Assembly (NCBI GenBank): GCA_948567375.1 | Contig: OX419758.1 | Location: 62,315,001-62,379,000, forward strand | DNA from: Lunularia cruciata | Taxonomy: Eukaryota; Streptophyta; Marchantiopsida; Lunulariales; Lunulariaceae | Length of the DNA: 64,000 nt | Reading direction: 5' to 3' | Shown here: one piece after another, positions 49,501 to 62,530 of the stretch | How positions within the stretch are numbered: position 1 is the stretch's first letter | How the letters are laid out: each line of letters begins with the position of its first letter | Notes under the pieces: generated by a model | Database searches by the model: none | Told to the model about the DNA's origin: nothing | Seen by the model: the letters and a program-made list of their open reading frames with translations, nothing else | Program-made: the position numbers and the translations under genes

Positions 49501-51680
49501 ATTACCTTTCTCTATACACTCTAAATTATGGTTTTCTCTTTCTCTTTGTTTTTTATCAAAGTATAACTTTGGGCATAGTACCCCTTGGCATATCTTGTCT
49601 ATTTGGTGCATCTTGTATCTTTGCTCTATCAAATGATATTTTTAATGTTTACCCCATTGCTATTGGAGATATATTTCTTTGTTTAGTCTCTTGTACCATC
49701 TGCTTGTTGCTATAATGCTTGTTTCTATCTTTTTGTCTCCACATCAATTTTTTGTGGCTACTCCAAGGAGCTACAAGATGTTTATTGCTAGTATTAGAGC
49801 ATCTTTTGATCTCCATTCCAATTGAGTGAGTGTCCAAGTGGATATCTCCAATGCCTTCAATACCATTTCTTGTCTAGCTTTATTTTGCGCTCTTTGCTTA
49901 GTAGGCAATTAGATCCTCTCTTTGATACCATTTGTATGTACATTTTATTGGATAAAGACCCCTTTGTTGTATAATTACGAGACTACCATAAGAGACTTCA
50001 CATAATAGAGATTTGTCACATAATGATAGGGAGATCCCCTAAGAGGACCTTCTTTTATCAAAGCTCACTAACAAGAGTTCATAAATGCTTTTCCATCATG
50101 TTTCTTTCCATCCCTCTTGGACAATACCCACATCTTATGCCCTTTAAAGGATGTAGTTTGCACCATGGAAACTTTCAAATGCAGCTTATAGACCTTATGT
50201 TTATGAGTCTAGACCCATATATGCAAGGTATAAAGTCCATGTGAGGTTTTCACTCCCTTTGGTTTCCCTAGGGTTCTAATTATCGATAAGAGATATGAAT
50301 GTATTGGGATCTCCACAAGGGATGGAGGATAAATATAGCTCATTCATCTCCAACAAACTAGTTTGGGCTATTTTTTATGCTTACTCCCTAGGTTGGAAAA
50401 CACACAAATAGCCTAATCCATTCTAGCTTACTACTATCTTCTTTGAATCTCCTATCTAGCTTGCCAATATCTTCTTATAGAGGTACTTCTACCACATTTA
50501 AGCACTTTTGATAGCACCATATGCTACACCTTTTCCACTTTGTTGGAGCCAAGTACGCTCCTACAACTATCAAAGGTGTGGTGTAGATTACAAATAGCCC
50601 TACCCATAGCTATAGGAAGATGTGGTTTCATACTATATGAGTGCATTGTACCAATAGCCTTTATAGGTGCATGCATCCTAGTGGCACTTCTCCTAGCCAA
50701 AAGTTTCTTACACTATGGTTGTCCTTTTCTATTGGCACCTATCATTATAGTGGATTCAAGAACATACAACCTCAAGATATATCTATGGTTTGCTTGTGAC
50801 TTTTTGCTATGCCTTACACGCACAACAATCCCCCCATTTTTTAATTTTGTATCATTTTACTCTCCAAGAATTATGTACATATTAGTGAGCATATGCACAC
50901 CCAAACCCTTACCAACATCCTCACTAACATGCCATTATCAAATAGAGTTAAAATTCTTTCTTATGGAGAGAAAAGCTATAGAGCTTGGTTCCATGCCTCC
51001 TCTTTGATAGAAGGTTTCCATTTCATGTTTTAGGAGTTCTCCACTAAATTTTGCTTGCAGTTAGGTCTCCCATATTTGGCTCTACTAGGGCTTTTAGACC
51101 AATGCACATGTGGTTCCACATATGATACACAAGGCATATATATTTTATGTTGTATTGTAGGTGGAGAGCACACCAAAGTTCATGATGCCATCTATGACAT
51201 GGTGTCTTAAATCCTTCAAGCTACACATTCCCCAAGTATAGATTGAGATAATTCTTGGACCTACCAAGATGATCTCCTCCTTGTTGAGTGAGAGCAAATA
51301 TCATCACATTCACAAATGGTCAACATACTGAATTTGATGTGGGGGCTGCAAATCTCCATATGAGCAAAGACACTAGCACAAGCTAGCACTCAAGCAAGAA
51401 CAACAACAACCATCATAGCTTGAGGAAAGGAGAATTATTATGCATCATAGTTCTCTTATGATACATTTGTTCTTGTGGTTGTGCAAATTTTTCAGCACAT
51501 TGATCACCACTTTGATGGATTGCTTAGGAAAGTAGCACAAAGGTTTCTCATAGAAGAGAGGATCCATGGCTATCTTCCAAGATTTGCTCACTTCCTACTT
51601 TTGACAAAGAGTTTCAATCACCTTACAACTCTCTCAAGCCTTGGATCTTCATTGACAAGTAGTAATAATTAGTGTGCCCA
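46561..51680 (-). mobile_element. Interior of the second retrotransposon block, mostly unrecognisable
   Basis: This is CpG-poor DNA between the Copia RNase H remnant and the right LTR-like copy. Frames such as 48044-48361, 49410-49715 and 50540-51007 are hydrophobic chance translations, probably antisense to decayed pol/gag. A weak integrase-like phrase on the + strand near 47655 is not enough to call. The minus strand just inside the right repeat begins TGGGC, which could be a decayed primer-binding site. Confidence 0.4.
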
Positions 51681-52248
51681 TGTAATACCATTAGCTAGAT
51701 AGATTATCTAGAGATTGAAATTGGCTTGGTAATATCTTTAGAGATGTTATATATTATGGTATAAGTAGATCAAATAGAGGTGTCACCAAAAGAGTACCTC
51801 CACTAGTAAAGTAGAGGTCAAAAACACCTTGAAACTTTAGAGCCAATTTTGGAAGCCTAAACGGATGAATTAGGCCTTGAAAGTAGAAGACTCCCTACCC
51901 TTCATAGGTATGGGGTGTTGCATTCTTCCTACTTATTTTCATTTTTGAGAGCTTTCTTATGGTACCTCACCCATGCTATTTTGAGCTTCCTATAGGAAGA
52001 TTCTCCATGATTCCCTACCAATCAGATAGGACAAGGATCAACATGTCACCAATCCATGCAGCTAATCTAAAGGTGAAGTTTGTTGACATGTTACCAATCC
52101 ATGTATTTGATCCAAGGGTGTAGCTCCTTGTGGGTAGATCCTCTTTGTTATATAATAAAGACAAGGTGTTCCTTTGGGACATCATAGTATTCAAGAATGA
52201 AACCTTATGTTTATTCTCTTGTGTTTCTCCTATCCTTGGAACATTATA
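51681..52248. mobile_element. LTR-like repeat B, copy 3
   Basis: About 568 bp starting tgtaatacc and ending near attata (attaca in the other copies). It aligns with copy 2 throughout and with copy 1 over its right part. No matching target-site duplication is visible around the 44409-52248 pair, so nesting or decay has altered the flanks. Confidence 0.75.
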
Positions 52249-55200
52249 GCCCATCACATCTAGAGTTGTCTCACTCATTTACTAAATGTACCATCAGAGG
52301 AATTCTACTATTTAGTCTGATGGTAGTTTTTTTGTAGTTTTTATTACATGGTCACATAGCCTTTCTTGTTATGTTGATTTGGGGGTCTTGGTTTTCTCTT
52401 TGGTTTTTAGCATCCTTGTTTTATTGAACTCCTTGCTCTTTATCTCCTCTAGTACTCCTTGGTGCTTTTTACTCCTATTTTGCTTTCCTTGAGAGTATTT
52501 TATATATGTATAACCTATAACACTTTGTTGCACACAAAGACTTTGAGTAATTTTGATCCAACCTTCTTGCATGGATTTGGTGACTTGTAGGCATAAGCAA
52601 TGGTGGATTTCACCAAAATCAATCATAGCAAAGCACTCAAATAATTGCATTCAATGTTTTTGAGCATATGCAAGCTACTACTACAAGAAATTGATGTATC
52701 ATCAACATAGAGGGCCAATATTGCTATATCATGTCCTTTGTACATATAATACACAATGCTATTGGGCTTGGATTTGGAAATCCAATGGTGAGTAAAGAAT
52801 TGTTGATGAAGTACAATAAGCTAATGGATAAACACACAATTTGATTTGAGTAGCACATTGTGGATTGATCCAAGAGATGCGGACTTAGTGCAGATTTTCC
52901 CATTTCTCTTCCAATATGGCTCTTGGAGGCATAAAAATGCTCAAAAACACTAGTGGGGACAAGGAGTTTCAATGGTTGGTAGCAAGCTATGGAATAGCTC
53001 TCATTGAACAAGTAATCATTGTTTGATCAAGGAATTATCTAGTAATAGTTAATTGTCTTTGAATTGAGGGTTGAACTAGAGATGATTTAGAGTGAGGTGT
53101 GGTATAGGTTTGGTTGTGGATTATCAATACCTCAATTATGTTAGAACAACAATAAGCATTCTTCAAATAGATCATTTTTGAATCCTTTCCATCTCAAAGT
53201 GTTGTCCTTTGCATTATCATCTCCTTCAATTGTCATTTTGAGATAAGTCAAGGCAAGTGGATACATTGGCATAACTTCTAGAATATTGTCAATCATATCC
53301 TACATGCAAACACAATATATTAAAAAAACAAATAAAACAAAAATTATAAACTGAAAAACCTACGCCCAAGCAAGGGAAGAGGAAAACAGGCAAACACTAA
53401 CTCTTTGTCATGGAAAATGATATACTTCATTGTGAGTTAAACTCATTTGTATTTTATCATATCTTGCATAGATTACATATCTATCGTAAGCTAAAAATAA
53501 TCAAACACAAATAGTGTTCAATTACCAAGCTGAAGCTTAAAAGTAAAATTGCTTGATTGACCTTGAACTGAAAAAACTAGGTCTACAATAAATTGAATTG
53601 CTACATGATCAATTTGGACTGAGCAATAAACTATAGCTTGATACTTATTACATTCAACATGAGGAATTATGTGGTAGATGATTTACCTTACCCTAATCAA
53701 ATTAGGATAGGCATTTTGATGTGTAACTATCAATTTACAAGTATACAACGATTATCAAGAAGTTTTGGAAAGTATTTCACAACTCACCTTGCATTCTTTG
53801 AGTACACTTTGAAATCCAGCATGTCAAATCAATCTCTCTTCCTTTAGAGATTTGAAATGTATACATGGGGATAAAAAATTGTCATGCAATGTCTTTAGAT
53901 GTTTGTAGAGGATAGCTTGAGGCTATGAGGTGCTTCATTCTTACACCACTATTATCAAACAAAAGTTACGAAAGACATCTGAATGTAAATATTATCCAAT
54001 ATGATCAGAATCCTTGACTTCTGCCTTGCCTATATGCAACTCAATTGGTTATGAATTTTTGGGTTTGTTTCCACAACTTGCTTCATTCCTTGAAGTTTCA
54101 ACAACTCTGATATTTTCTCCACAAGAAGTTTAGCATTAGCACGACGACTACCTATTCCATGGGAGTTGTTCATAGCTCCCTCTCAATCAATAGAACTAGA
54201 CTTTCCTTTATTGACTGATTGCCTCACCTATGGAACCCGGGCACGGCCTCCACTCTCCAAACCCAACATTTAAACATAAAGGTTTGGAAAAACCCAAGGC
54301 TCCTTTTATAAACAGTGGATTGATTAGTGTAGGTTTATAATATCACTACTTGTTGATGTATTTTTGACATTTCCATGTTGATAATAATAGTTGATAGAGG
54401 ATTTACTATATCCCATTCTCTATTAAAAATGCATAAACATGATAATAGTTGAAGTAAATTACAATAATACATCTCAGCCATGTCTACACCCACTCTCGAC
54501 AAGAGAGATCTATATTGAGACTTGTAACTTTGTGAAAATAAGGATCTCTTTTCTTTAAACTTCTCCAATACTTTTGGAGAAGTTCGCAAATTCACCAAAG
54601 GACTCACTTGACATAAGCACGTGCTTCACATAAGGCCATAGTGCATGCTTTCACTTATTCCCTTCTTTCTCCGCTTATTATATGTTATTCGGTATATAGT
54701 ATTAAAAAATATAATATATTAGAATATATGTCAGAAATGAACAATGTTTAAAAAATCTCCTGACCTGTTCTTAACCTAAGCTTATTTGATACGAGGTTCA
54801 TTTCTAATTTTATCTTGAACATTGCGATGGACTACAAATGCATATGAACTTCGATAAAAGAGTCCACTAATTTTCTTTTCCTTAAATTCTTTTTTAATAC
54901 TCCTAATGCTTCGATATATGAACGCAAACTTGGACGTTGCTTTAATTTGGGCTATTAGGGTTGCTCTAAACATAATAGATCAAAACAAGAAAGTGCGTTT
55001 TACTAGTTTTCCTTTGTCTAAACTCTACTTTGAACTTATGCATAACTTGGATCACATTAGATCACGTTACGATTCGAAATGATATACTTAAAAAACTTCA
55101 ACTAAAACTAAGAAATAAACAAAAACCGATTGAATCCTTTCTCAATTGAAACAAATATGAAATGGCCAAAATCCAGCAGTGTTTTGAATAAAATTATTCA

Positions 55201-56555
55201 GATTTGCTTATTAAAATCATATAAATAGATTCCCTATTTAGTTCATCGAATATCTACATATATTATAACCTTCAAAAGTTACATTTATTATATACCAAAT
55301 AAAAAAATATATCTAATTATAAAATGTATTCTCGTACTCGTATCCCTCCTTCCAAAATATGTCATTCTCATATCTAAACCTGTTTTAGGGAATAGCATCT
55401 GTCAATAATATAAGAAAAGCATAATGATAAGAATAGAACACTCATTCCAATAGATACAAAAGACCCATAATAACACTTGGAAATAACAAAGGCAGGGTTT
55501 ATTAATTGTGTCATCGCCTTATGCATTTACATCTTGTTGGATGTTTATTGTTCGGCATTAAAAGTTTCAAATGTTTTTCTCTCCCAACAATGTTTATTTT
55601 TTATTGTTCGTTATATTTATACCTATCCAACTCCTTAATCGTGAAGAGCAAACAAGATATGTTAGAAGAGTATTGAGCTGTAAGAAATATTATTGTTGCG
55701 TACTGCCCGATTTACCCAATTACTTGGAGTTAAAGAGTTGTATATGTACCAACTCTCAATTAAATCAATGTAAAGACACGAAATTTTTTTGGAATGATTA
55801 TACACCTCACATAGAGGTCTCTTCTCCTCAAATTTATTGTCGTAAATTTGAGAGGGACATAGTGGACATAGACCCCACTAGTATATATCGACTATTTTAA
55901 TCGATAACGGAACATAAGGAAGAAATGTGTGTTTCTTTCAATAATTCACCTAAATATCTAAACCATGTATAGGAAACCATTTGATTCAAGATCGAATTGT
56001 AAAAAATAATACACCACTAAAATCCATATATGTAGTCGACAAGGTTAACTTGGGGTTTCGCACTTTCCTATAGTTCCACAATCTTTCTTTTAAAATCAAT
56101 CGTTTTGAAACAATGAATTAAAATGCAATTCAAGCCTCTTCCTCCTCATCCTTGTACATGGAGACTCTTTACACGCTACGAGAAGTGATTAAATGAATGA
56201 ATAATTAGTAATTCTTCACCTCCTTCTATTCAGAGATTAATATTTAGGATCATAGACACTCATCACTGCATTCAAATAAAGCCTAGTGCATATATCACTC
56301 CAATAATCAATAGACGAGAATCCACTACACAAATACAAATTGGTACTGTTTTCTATATTTCTTATAGAAGGACCCTTGCCATACTTTACCATTTAGTAAT
56401 AATGTCCGCTCATTCGGACCACTTTGCAGATCCGTCTAGGAAATTGTGGAACCTGCGGACTGTCAGCCGGAAACCAGCTCAGAGCCGGAAACCGCAAACC
56501 GGAACCCGCGTTTCTCCCACGGGGTCCAGGATCCAGCGACCTAAATCGAGGGGAG
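52249..56555. other. Retrotransposon debris grading into AT-rich intergenic DNA
   Basis: Up to about 53300 the sequence stays CpG-poor and looks like further element debris. From about 53300 to 56400 it is AT-rich with normal CpG use. Reading frames, including one of 109 codons at 55571-55900, show no family. The last about 150 bp form the RPL17 promoter. Confidence 0.45.
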
Positions 56556-56564
56556 AAACCCTAA
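56556..56564 (+). promoter_or_regulatory. Telo-box (AAACCCTAA) in the RPL17 promoter or leader
   Basis: AAACCCTAA lies 110 bp upstream of the RPL17 start codon. This motif is a known hallmark of plant ribosomal protein and translation-factor promoters, so it supports both the gene call and the plant origin. Confidence 0.75.
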
Positions 56565-56674
56565 TACGATTGAGGCGGGGACAAGTAGTCACCGCCTAGA
56601 TCTGAGTACCTCTCTTTCCCCTCCGCTCGCAGGAGCTTTGGAATCCACCCTTCTGTTTCTTCGATTTAGCAAAG

Positions 56675-57854
56675 ATGGTACGTCGAACGCGAATTTCATC
56701 TTGCGTACATGGTCGATTTGAATTGTTGTCAATTTATGTCGATCGAGAAACACGTAGATTTGTGATCCGTCCGCCGTCTGATTCCTTGCTTTTGTGTATG
56801 AACAGGTGAAGTACGCTCGTGAGCCCGACAATCCTACCAAGTCTTGCAAGGCTCGGGGGTCTGATTTGCGAGTACACTTCAAGGTACGTAACCTACCTTT
56901 AGCTCTTCACTCTGGTTTATGTCACTTGGAAATCGGTGAAGAACGAAAATAATGAAACGAGACGGAAATTGAATAAAAGGAACTTGGTATCTTTTCAGAA
57001 CACTCGCGAAACAGCACAGGCCATCAAGCATCTACCACTCAACAAGGCGAAGAGCTATCTAGAGGATGTACTTGCCCACAAGCAGGCCATTCCTTTCCGC
57101 AGATTCTGTGGAGGAGTTGGGCGTACCGCGCAGGCGAAGTCCCGACATTCGAACGGACAGGGAAGGTGGCCCGTGAAGTCGGCTACATTTTTGTTAGATT
57201 TGCTCAAGAACGCCGAAAGCAATGCCGAGGTGAAGGGTTTGGACGTGGACACACTCACCATCTCCCACATTCAGGTTAACAAGGCTCAAAAACAGAGAAG
57301 AAGAACTTACCGTGCCCACGGTCGTATTAATCGTGAGTGGCCTGTCTAAGCTCTATCCACGCTATGAGGATCGCTGTCGGAGGGTTAATTTTGTCATTTC
57401 TGCAAAACCTTTTGATGTCTGCACAAGGCTGGCTTCCGAGCGTAGCTGTTTTCGGGAAGTGATACTCTGTTTTTGCAGCGTACATGTCGTCACGATGTCA
57501 CTTGGGGTTTACATTTGTAGGGTTCATGTCCTGCCGTCTCTATCATATATTTTGAAGGCTTGGTGTGCTTAGCCCTCTGGCTCTAAATTGTGACCTGTTC
57601 CGTAATTGCAGCCTACATGTCTTCACCTTGTCACATCGAGTTGACACTTTCTGAGAAGGAGGTGCCAGTGAAGAAAGAGGTTTGAGCTCTAACCACTCTC
57701 GCTACCTGACTTCCCTGACTTAATCCCTCCTGCTCTCTACTGTTTAATTTAGTCTTGAAGCTGAGTTTGTCTTGTTGTATGTCAGGCCGAGACTGAGATT
57801 GCACCCAAAAGCAAGAAAGCTCAAGCTCGCCTCCGAAGCGGAACGTCATCATAG
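56675..57854 (+). CDS. RPL17: 60S ribosomal protein uL22 (RPL17)
   Basis: Exons: 56675-56677 (ATG only), 56806-56883, 56999-57332, 57612-57679, 57786-57854 (TAG). They total 552 nt, or 183 residues, close to the usual eukaryotic length. Visible landmarks: [19 protein letters not shown] at the start; [91 protein letters not shown] across the 57333-57611 intron; and a Lys/Glu-rich tail. It is part of the large subunit lining the exit tunnel. The start is fixed by the donor gtacgt right after ATG and by the acceptor at 56805, which restores the conserved MVKYAR. Regulation is probably by the telo-box upstream. Confidence 0.97.
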
Positions 57855-59148
57855 ACGAATTTATAGGGATTGTGTAGTTGGATCAACTCTCTTACGCCAA
57901 TTTTGAGTGTTGTTTTGGGCTACACTCCGGGAAGAGAACTTCATTGCAATTGTTGCTTAGTCCGCGCACGTCAAATTAGCCACATTTGTGGTTGAGCTGA
58001 ATCCACCACCAAGTAAATTCGTACTATGTGTTCCACTCCATCTTTCATACCTTGTATACAGATTTGTCCCCTGTGATTCGAGATGTTGTAAGATACGATC
58101 GTTTACAGGGTTTCGTTCCCGTACAGAGTTTAAGAATCAATGTCCGATAAGTTTCAGGATCGCATCGTTTCACGTCAGTACCCTCAATTAGTGCGTTCAG
58201 TCCCAAGTTTGGTACCTGAACTCCCCTCATAGGGTTTGCCTCAATCTTCCTACATTGACCTACAAGTAGATCTGCAGCGGTGCAATGTTGAGTAGGGCGA
58301 GCACATTTTAGTGATTTTGTACGACTCTTTGCAGTCTCCCAAGTTTTAATGAGCGTAGATTTTCCTCATTAAATAGCCAACAACAGGGAATCTGAGCGAT
58401 AATGGCCGAGTACTTGTACACAAGGTGTGATGAAAGCTTCAGTGGGTCAATCGTATTCCGTGTGGACAAGTGATTCATGAAGAGTAATCTGATTCCCTGA
58501 ACTGTTCCCTACTGTGAATTTTCGAAAGGAATTCGACAATTTTGTCATTGGTGAAGAACATCCCTTGCACTGAACTTAGTTGCACCAGACCTGATTTCTA
58601 TATTGACTCGGAAATCAAGCCTGAGAATTGCATCCATGCCGGAAGCGAATCTTGGTAAACATTGCGAGGTTCATACACTGATCCCCTACCGACGACCACG
58701 TTTGCCGGAAAGGATAGTTCGACTACCCCAAGCCTTTGTAGCAATACTGGTTGTGGAAGATGGGATATACATCTTAAGGAAGATGGGTCCCAAAAAGAAA
58801 AAGAGAACTGCCCTGCCACCATCGCTAAACACGAAGAGGACAGGACCGTCGGCAGCGAGAGTATGTCGTAAAAATTCGTCTGAAGTCCCGGTGGACTTGA
58901 CTACAGCCTGCATGAAGACTAAATTACATCAAAGGCAAATGGCATGCTAGGACCGTGACCTCGAATCTGAACTTTGAGAATTATCATATCGAATGGAAAG
59001 ATCATGTGCCATATGACGTGACATGGAGATGAAGTCAAGAATGGAACGGAGAGGGAAACATACCAAGGCAACGCTGATGTCGGACGAATCGAAATGTGTA
59101 AATGAAACCCTTGCAGCCATAAGTTGAGTAGATGATAACGGGACGTAC
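57855..59148. other. RPL17 3' region and intergenic, no confident gene
   Basis: The beginning is the RPL17 3' UTR. Overlapping short frames on both strands at 58600-58950 are not recognised. The minus strand here could hold downstream exons of the cyclophilin-like fragment at 59149-59203, but I could not align any. Confidence 0.4.
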
Positions 59149-59203
59149 ACATCTGTATGAAATTCGATGCAGTTGTGGGGTCCTCGTCTCCAAAGAGCCT
59201 CAT
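59149..59203 (-). pseudogene. Possible cyclophilin-type peptidyl-prolyl isomerase exon or fragment
   Basis: The minus strand reads RLFGDEDPTTASNFIQM, which resembles the cyclophilin start pattern (V-x-I-x-LFG-x-x-x-P-x-T-x-x-NF-x-x-L/M-C). It is followed directly by a good splice donor (gtacgt). No further cyclophilin motif was found on either side, so it may be an orphan exon, a diverged gene or chance. Confidence 0.3.
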
Positions 59204-60289
59204 TTTAGTACAGTTCTACGATGTGGTCTGTTCTGATCGGATACTTCCATTGCCTGTTGTCTGAAGGCTGGATATTTCTACTTGCAGTTGCCACGATGCA
59301 GCTGTTGTCTCTCCTTTCTTATCATGCCGAGTATAATTGTCGTTAAGCATATAACATATAAGCATATAATGTAAGAAATCTGTACTCAAATCTTTGGACT
59401 GTAGCTTTCATAAATATCTAGCTACAAATTTGCTTTCGAAAAATCTACAATATGCAATTTGTATGATATTATTTTGATTAGGGTGTAAGTGCCAATCCCC
59501 TTTAGAATCACTTTCTTTCCCATCAACCGCGCTTTCTTTCCACCAAGGAGGAGATATAATATTTTTGAGGCATGGAAGCAATTTTGGAGCCCAACTAGCT
59601 CAATTCTTGTCCTCCAAATTCTACCATCTGAGTTCTCATATTGATCATTTTGACTCACCTCTTCAAACTTTGTTAATCAAAAACTCAATGCCTACATCTT
59701 GAAATAACGATAAATAATGGTAAATTACTCAAAATTACTTACAATCACCCAGAAAATAGTCTAGCTTCGACTTGGTCTATTGTAAAACCACTCTATTATA
59801 AAAGTAGAGGGAGTCCAAGGATATAGATTGATCACTTTACGAACATTAAATTTCAAACTTTACGCCCAAATATGATTGACGATAAAACTTCAACAAGATG
59901 AATAAGAAAAATATCATGATTATCATTCTCAATTAGGAACAAAAGTGTCTCAAGCTTTCATGCCGTATCTCAAAAACAAGCTCTACAGAAGAGAAGAGAT
60001 AAAAGAAAAACAATACGCAAAAACTCAAGTGTCAGATCTGTTTCCACCAATTCCACTTAAACCAAAACTTCATAATAAAGCCATCTGCTCCAAGAATAAT
60101 AGTAAGTCCTATCACAAAAGTAATGTTATTCAATAATATGTGGAAGTTCTGGACTTGCACAAAAACCAATCTGTCGTAAATGGACTTTTAGATTACAATT
60201 AAATCTTCACGGTTCCATCATGAAACAAGGTTACTACATACAAGGTTAGTAGTACACGTAAGCCTTATTATAAGGACCTTAATAAGAGT
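59204..60289. other. Intergenic, no gene recognised
   Basis: AT-rich. A minus-strand frame of 78 codons at 59422-59658 is unrecognised and may be retroelement debris. Confidence 0.4.
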
Positions 60290-61260
60290 GACTTTATCCA
60301 TAGCTTTGAATCAAGTGGACATGAAAACTGCATTCCTAAATGGGATATATTCAAGCCTAGACCCGCTACTAACCAGCGTTACATGTGGAAAGGCAAGCAT
60401 TGTGCAACTTTAGTGTTTGCGAATGACAATGTGCATTTATTATCTGCATTAAAACTCGTTTAAGTTCTAAAGTCTTAGATGACAGACATGGGACTCATCC
60501 ATCATTTATCTAAGTATTGAGATAATTAAAATTGAACAAGGGATGGATAGAATCAGTAGTGCATCCTTTCACTCCCCCACCCACAAATTGTTTGAGTCTG
60601 GAATGGCCAAATATGGAGCACAAGAGCTTCTCCAATTGCTGGGAGAAAAGTATACAGTAAAACATGTTCACACTACTGAAGAGGGGAATGCAACACGAAT
60701 GCAATACTCACAGTTCAAAGCATTGTTGATTCTCTAAACTAAGCAGCTATGCAACGGACCTGGCTTGGCATACTACTCCATAAGCGTGTTGTCACAATAC
60801 GTGACCAATACACGAACCGAAGCATATTAATGCGAGCAAAAGAATATTCAGTTATATTGAACGCACTGCCAACTGTCACATTGGAAACTTCACCTGCCGA
60901 AGACAATTATACTGGTGCTGTAGCCATGTAATGGACTGTCCTTGTGATGAGAACTTAGGGTACTGATTTGAACTTAGGGTACCCATGAGCTTGACTTCCA
61001 TGCGTCACCAATATCTTTTACATGTCTAGCAATAGTAGGTGTTGAATGTGTGGCCCTTAGTACACTGTGTTTTGAAGCAGTTTGGTTGAGAAGACTTCTT
61101 AAGAATCTTAAAATAAGAATACCTCACTAACTGAAATACCCTGTGATAATCAGAGTGCTATCGTTGAGTATCATCAAAGTTTCACAGCAGAACGAAGCAC
61201 ACCGATCTATATCATTATCAATATCATTTTATAAAGGAATGTCCTTCAGTAAGGTAGTAC
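60290..61260 (+). mobile_element. Decayed Ty1/Copia fragment
   Basis: The + strand frames give ALNQVDMKTAFLNGIY at 60303-60350 (RT), FANDNVHLL near 60418 at the position of the catalytic Y-V-D-D (here N-D), MTDMGLIHH at 60478-60504, and CDNQSA at 61142-61159 (RNase H). The order and spacing are right for Copia, with large internal divergence and several stops. No LTR identified. It is a different copy from the one at 17004-18228. Confidence 0.75.
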
Positions 61261-62530
61261 TAGGTGAGTATTGTGCTACAGATTTAGTGATGGTTGACCT
61301 GGTGACTATAATTATTCATGGTTCTAGAATAGTTAATTTACTCCCTGTGATAGAATTATATTCAGAAGTTCAACTAAAAGTAGACATGGAGCTGAAAAAC
61401 TGCATATAACATATATATAATCTCATAATGAATGCACTCAGATTTATTCTACACAGTAAACTACCATGTGTTTTGTCTCCTTCTCACGTTTGGTAAATTC
61501 GTCAAGTTCATTATCGGTAATGACCTTGCGGACATTACGCGGAATTCTTATTCCCCACAAATTTTCTTATTCTTACATTGTTGGACTGTCTGCGGCATCT
61601 GGTTGCGAATAATCTGCCTGGCGATATCATGTTCTGTTTCCATGGCTGGGAAGAAACCCCTGGAGGGCCTATTTAGTGTGGTCTACTTCGTCTTGATGCT
61701 CTTACCGGAATTTGTGAACAGAATCTAGACTGCAAGCCTTCGGTTGGGAGGAACCGCCTTGACGTTTGGGGCTTACAAGCAATCAGCTACCATGGTTGGG
61801 AGAAAGAAACCTCTGAAAATCCTACTCAGTATACTGGGTCCGCGTTGATAGTCCAGTCATGCTAGGGGGATATCATGATTGCTGAAGTTCTTGATAGCAA
61901 TGACTGATAGAACTTCGAACTCCATTACCAGAACGTTTGGTAATGACGACACCAATGTTTACTTGGTTCTACAAGTGACTCTGAAATTGCTTTGTACAGT
62001 CCAGCAATACCAAATAATCGAGTTGGAAAGAGATCAGTATCACAAAGTTAAATCTACATCTCTTGTTAAGCACTGCGAAACAGAAGCACTTGGTTCAATT
62101 TATCGATATGTGCTTATATAGATGGACAAGGGCGACCGCTTATATAGATTACACTTGAACAATGATAGCATCAGCCAATAACTGAAGGCTGGCAAGGCGG
62201 CCGTTCAAGTCAGGGTGTGGTTTCCGGAATCCCGAATTTAATGAGCTGACATTGAAGGTAACTCTTTGGCAAGGCACAGGCAGTTTCAAAATGGAAATCT
62301 ACAAAAGTAATGACTAACAACCAGGGTGGAATTGTCCTCACTCCCGACACTGTCTAGATAAAATGCCCGTCACCAGAGATCCCTTTCGCATGTAGTAGCT
62401 TGGGTGGTGACCCCATTCACCAATTGTGGCAAATGGTGCACGTCAAATTCTCAAAAGTAAACAGGAACTGCTCTTTTGGTTCTCATCAAAGAACCAACAG
62501 CTGAATTACTCTGCATGTTGATGGTTGAGC
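61261..62530. other. Intergenic and 3' UTR of the SANT gene
   Basis: It holds a diverged duplication of about 60-70 bp (catggctgggaag... near 61639 and catggttgggag... near 61791). No coding signal. The right end is probably the 3' UTR of the minus-strand SANT gene. Confidence 0.4.

Noticed and set aside
50540-51007. 155-codon frame with several hydrophobic stretches
   Set aside because: Lies in the CpG-poor interior of the second retrotransposon block; no start context, domain or partner sequence.
55571-55900. 109-codon Cys-containing frame in AT-rich DNA
   Set aside because: No signal of selection, no recognisable motif, no splice or promoter context.
58603-58950. 115-codon frame with a KKKKR run downstream of RPL17
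   Set aside because: Overlaps other frames on both strands, unrecognised, and has no supporting gene structure.
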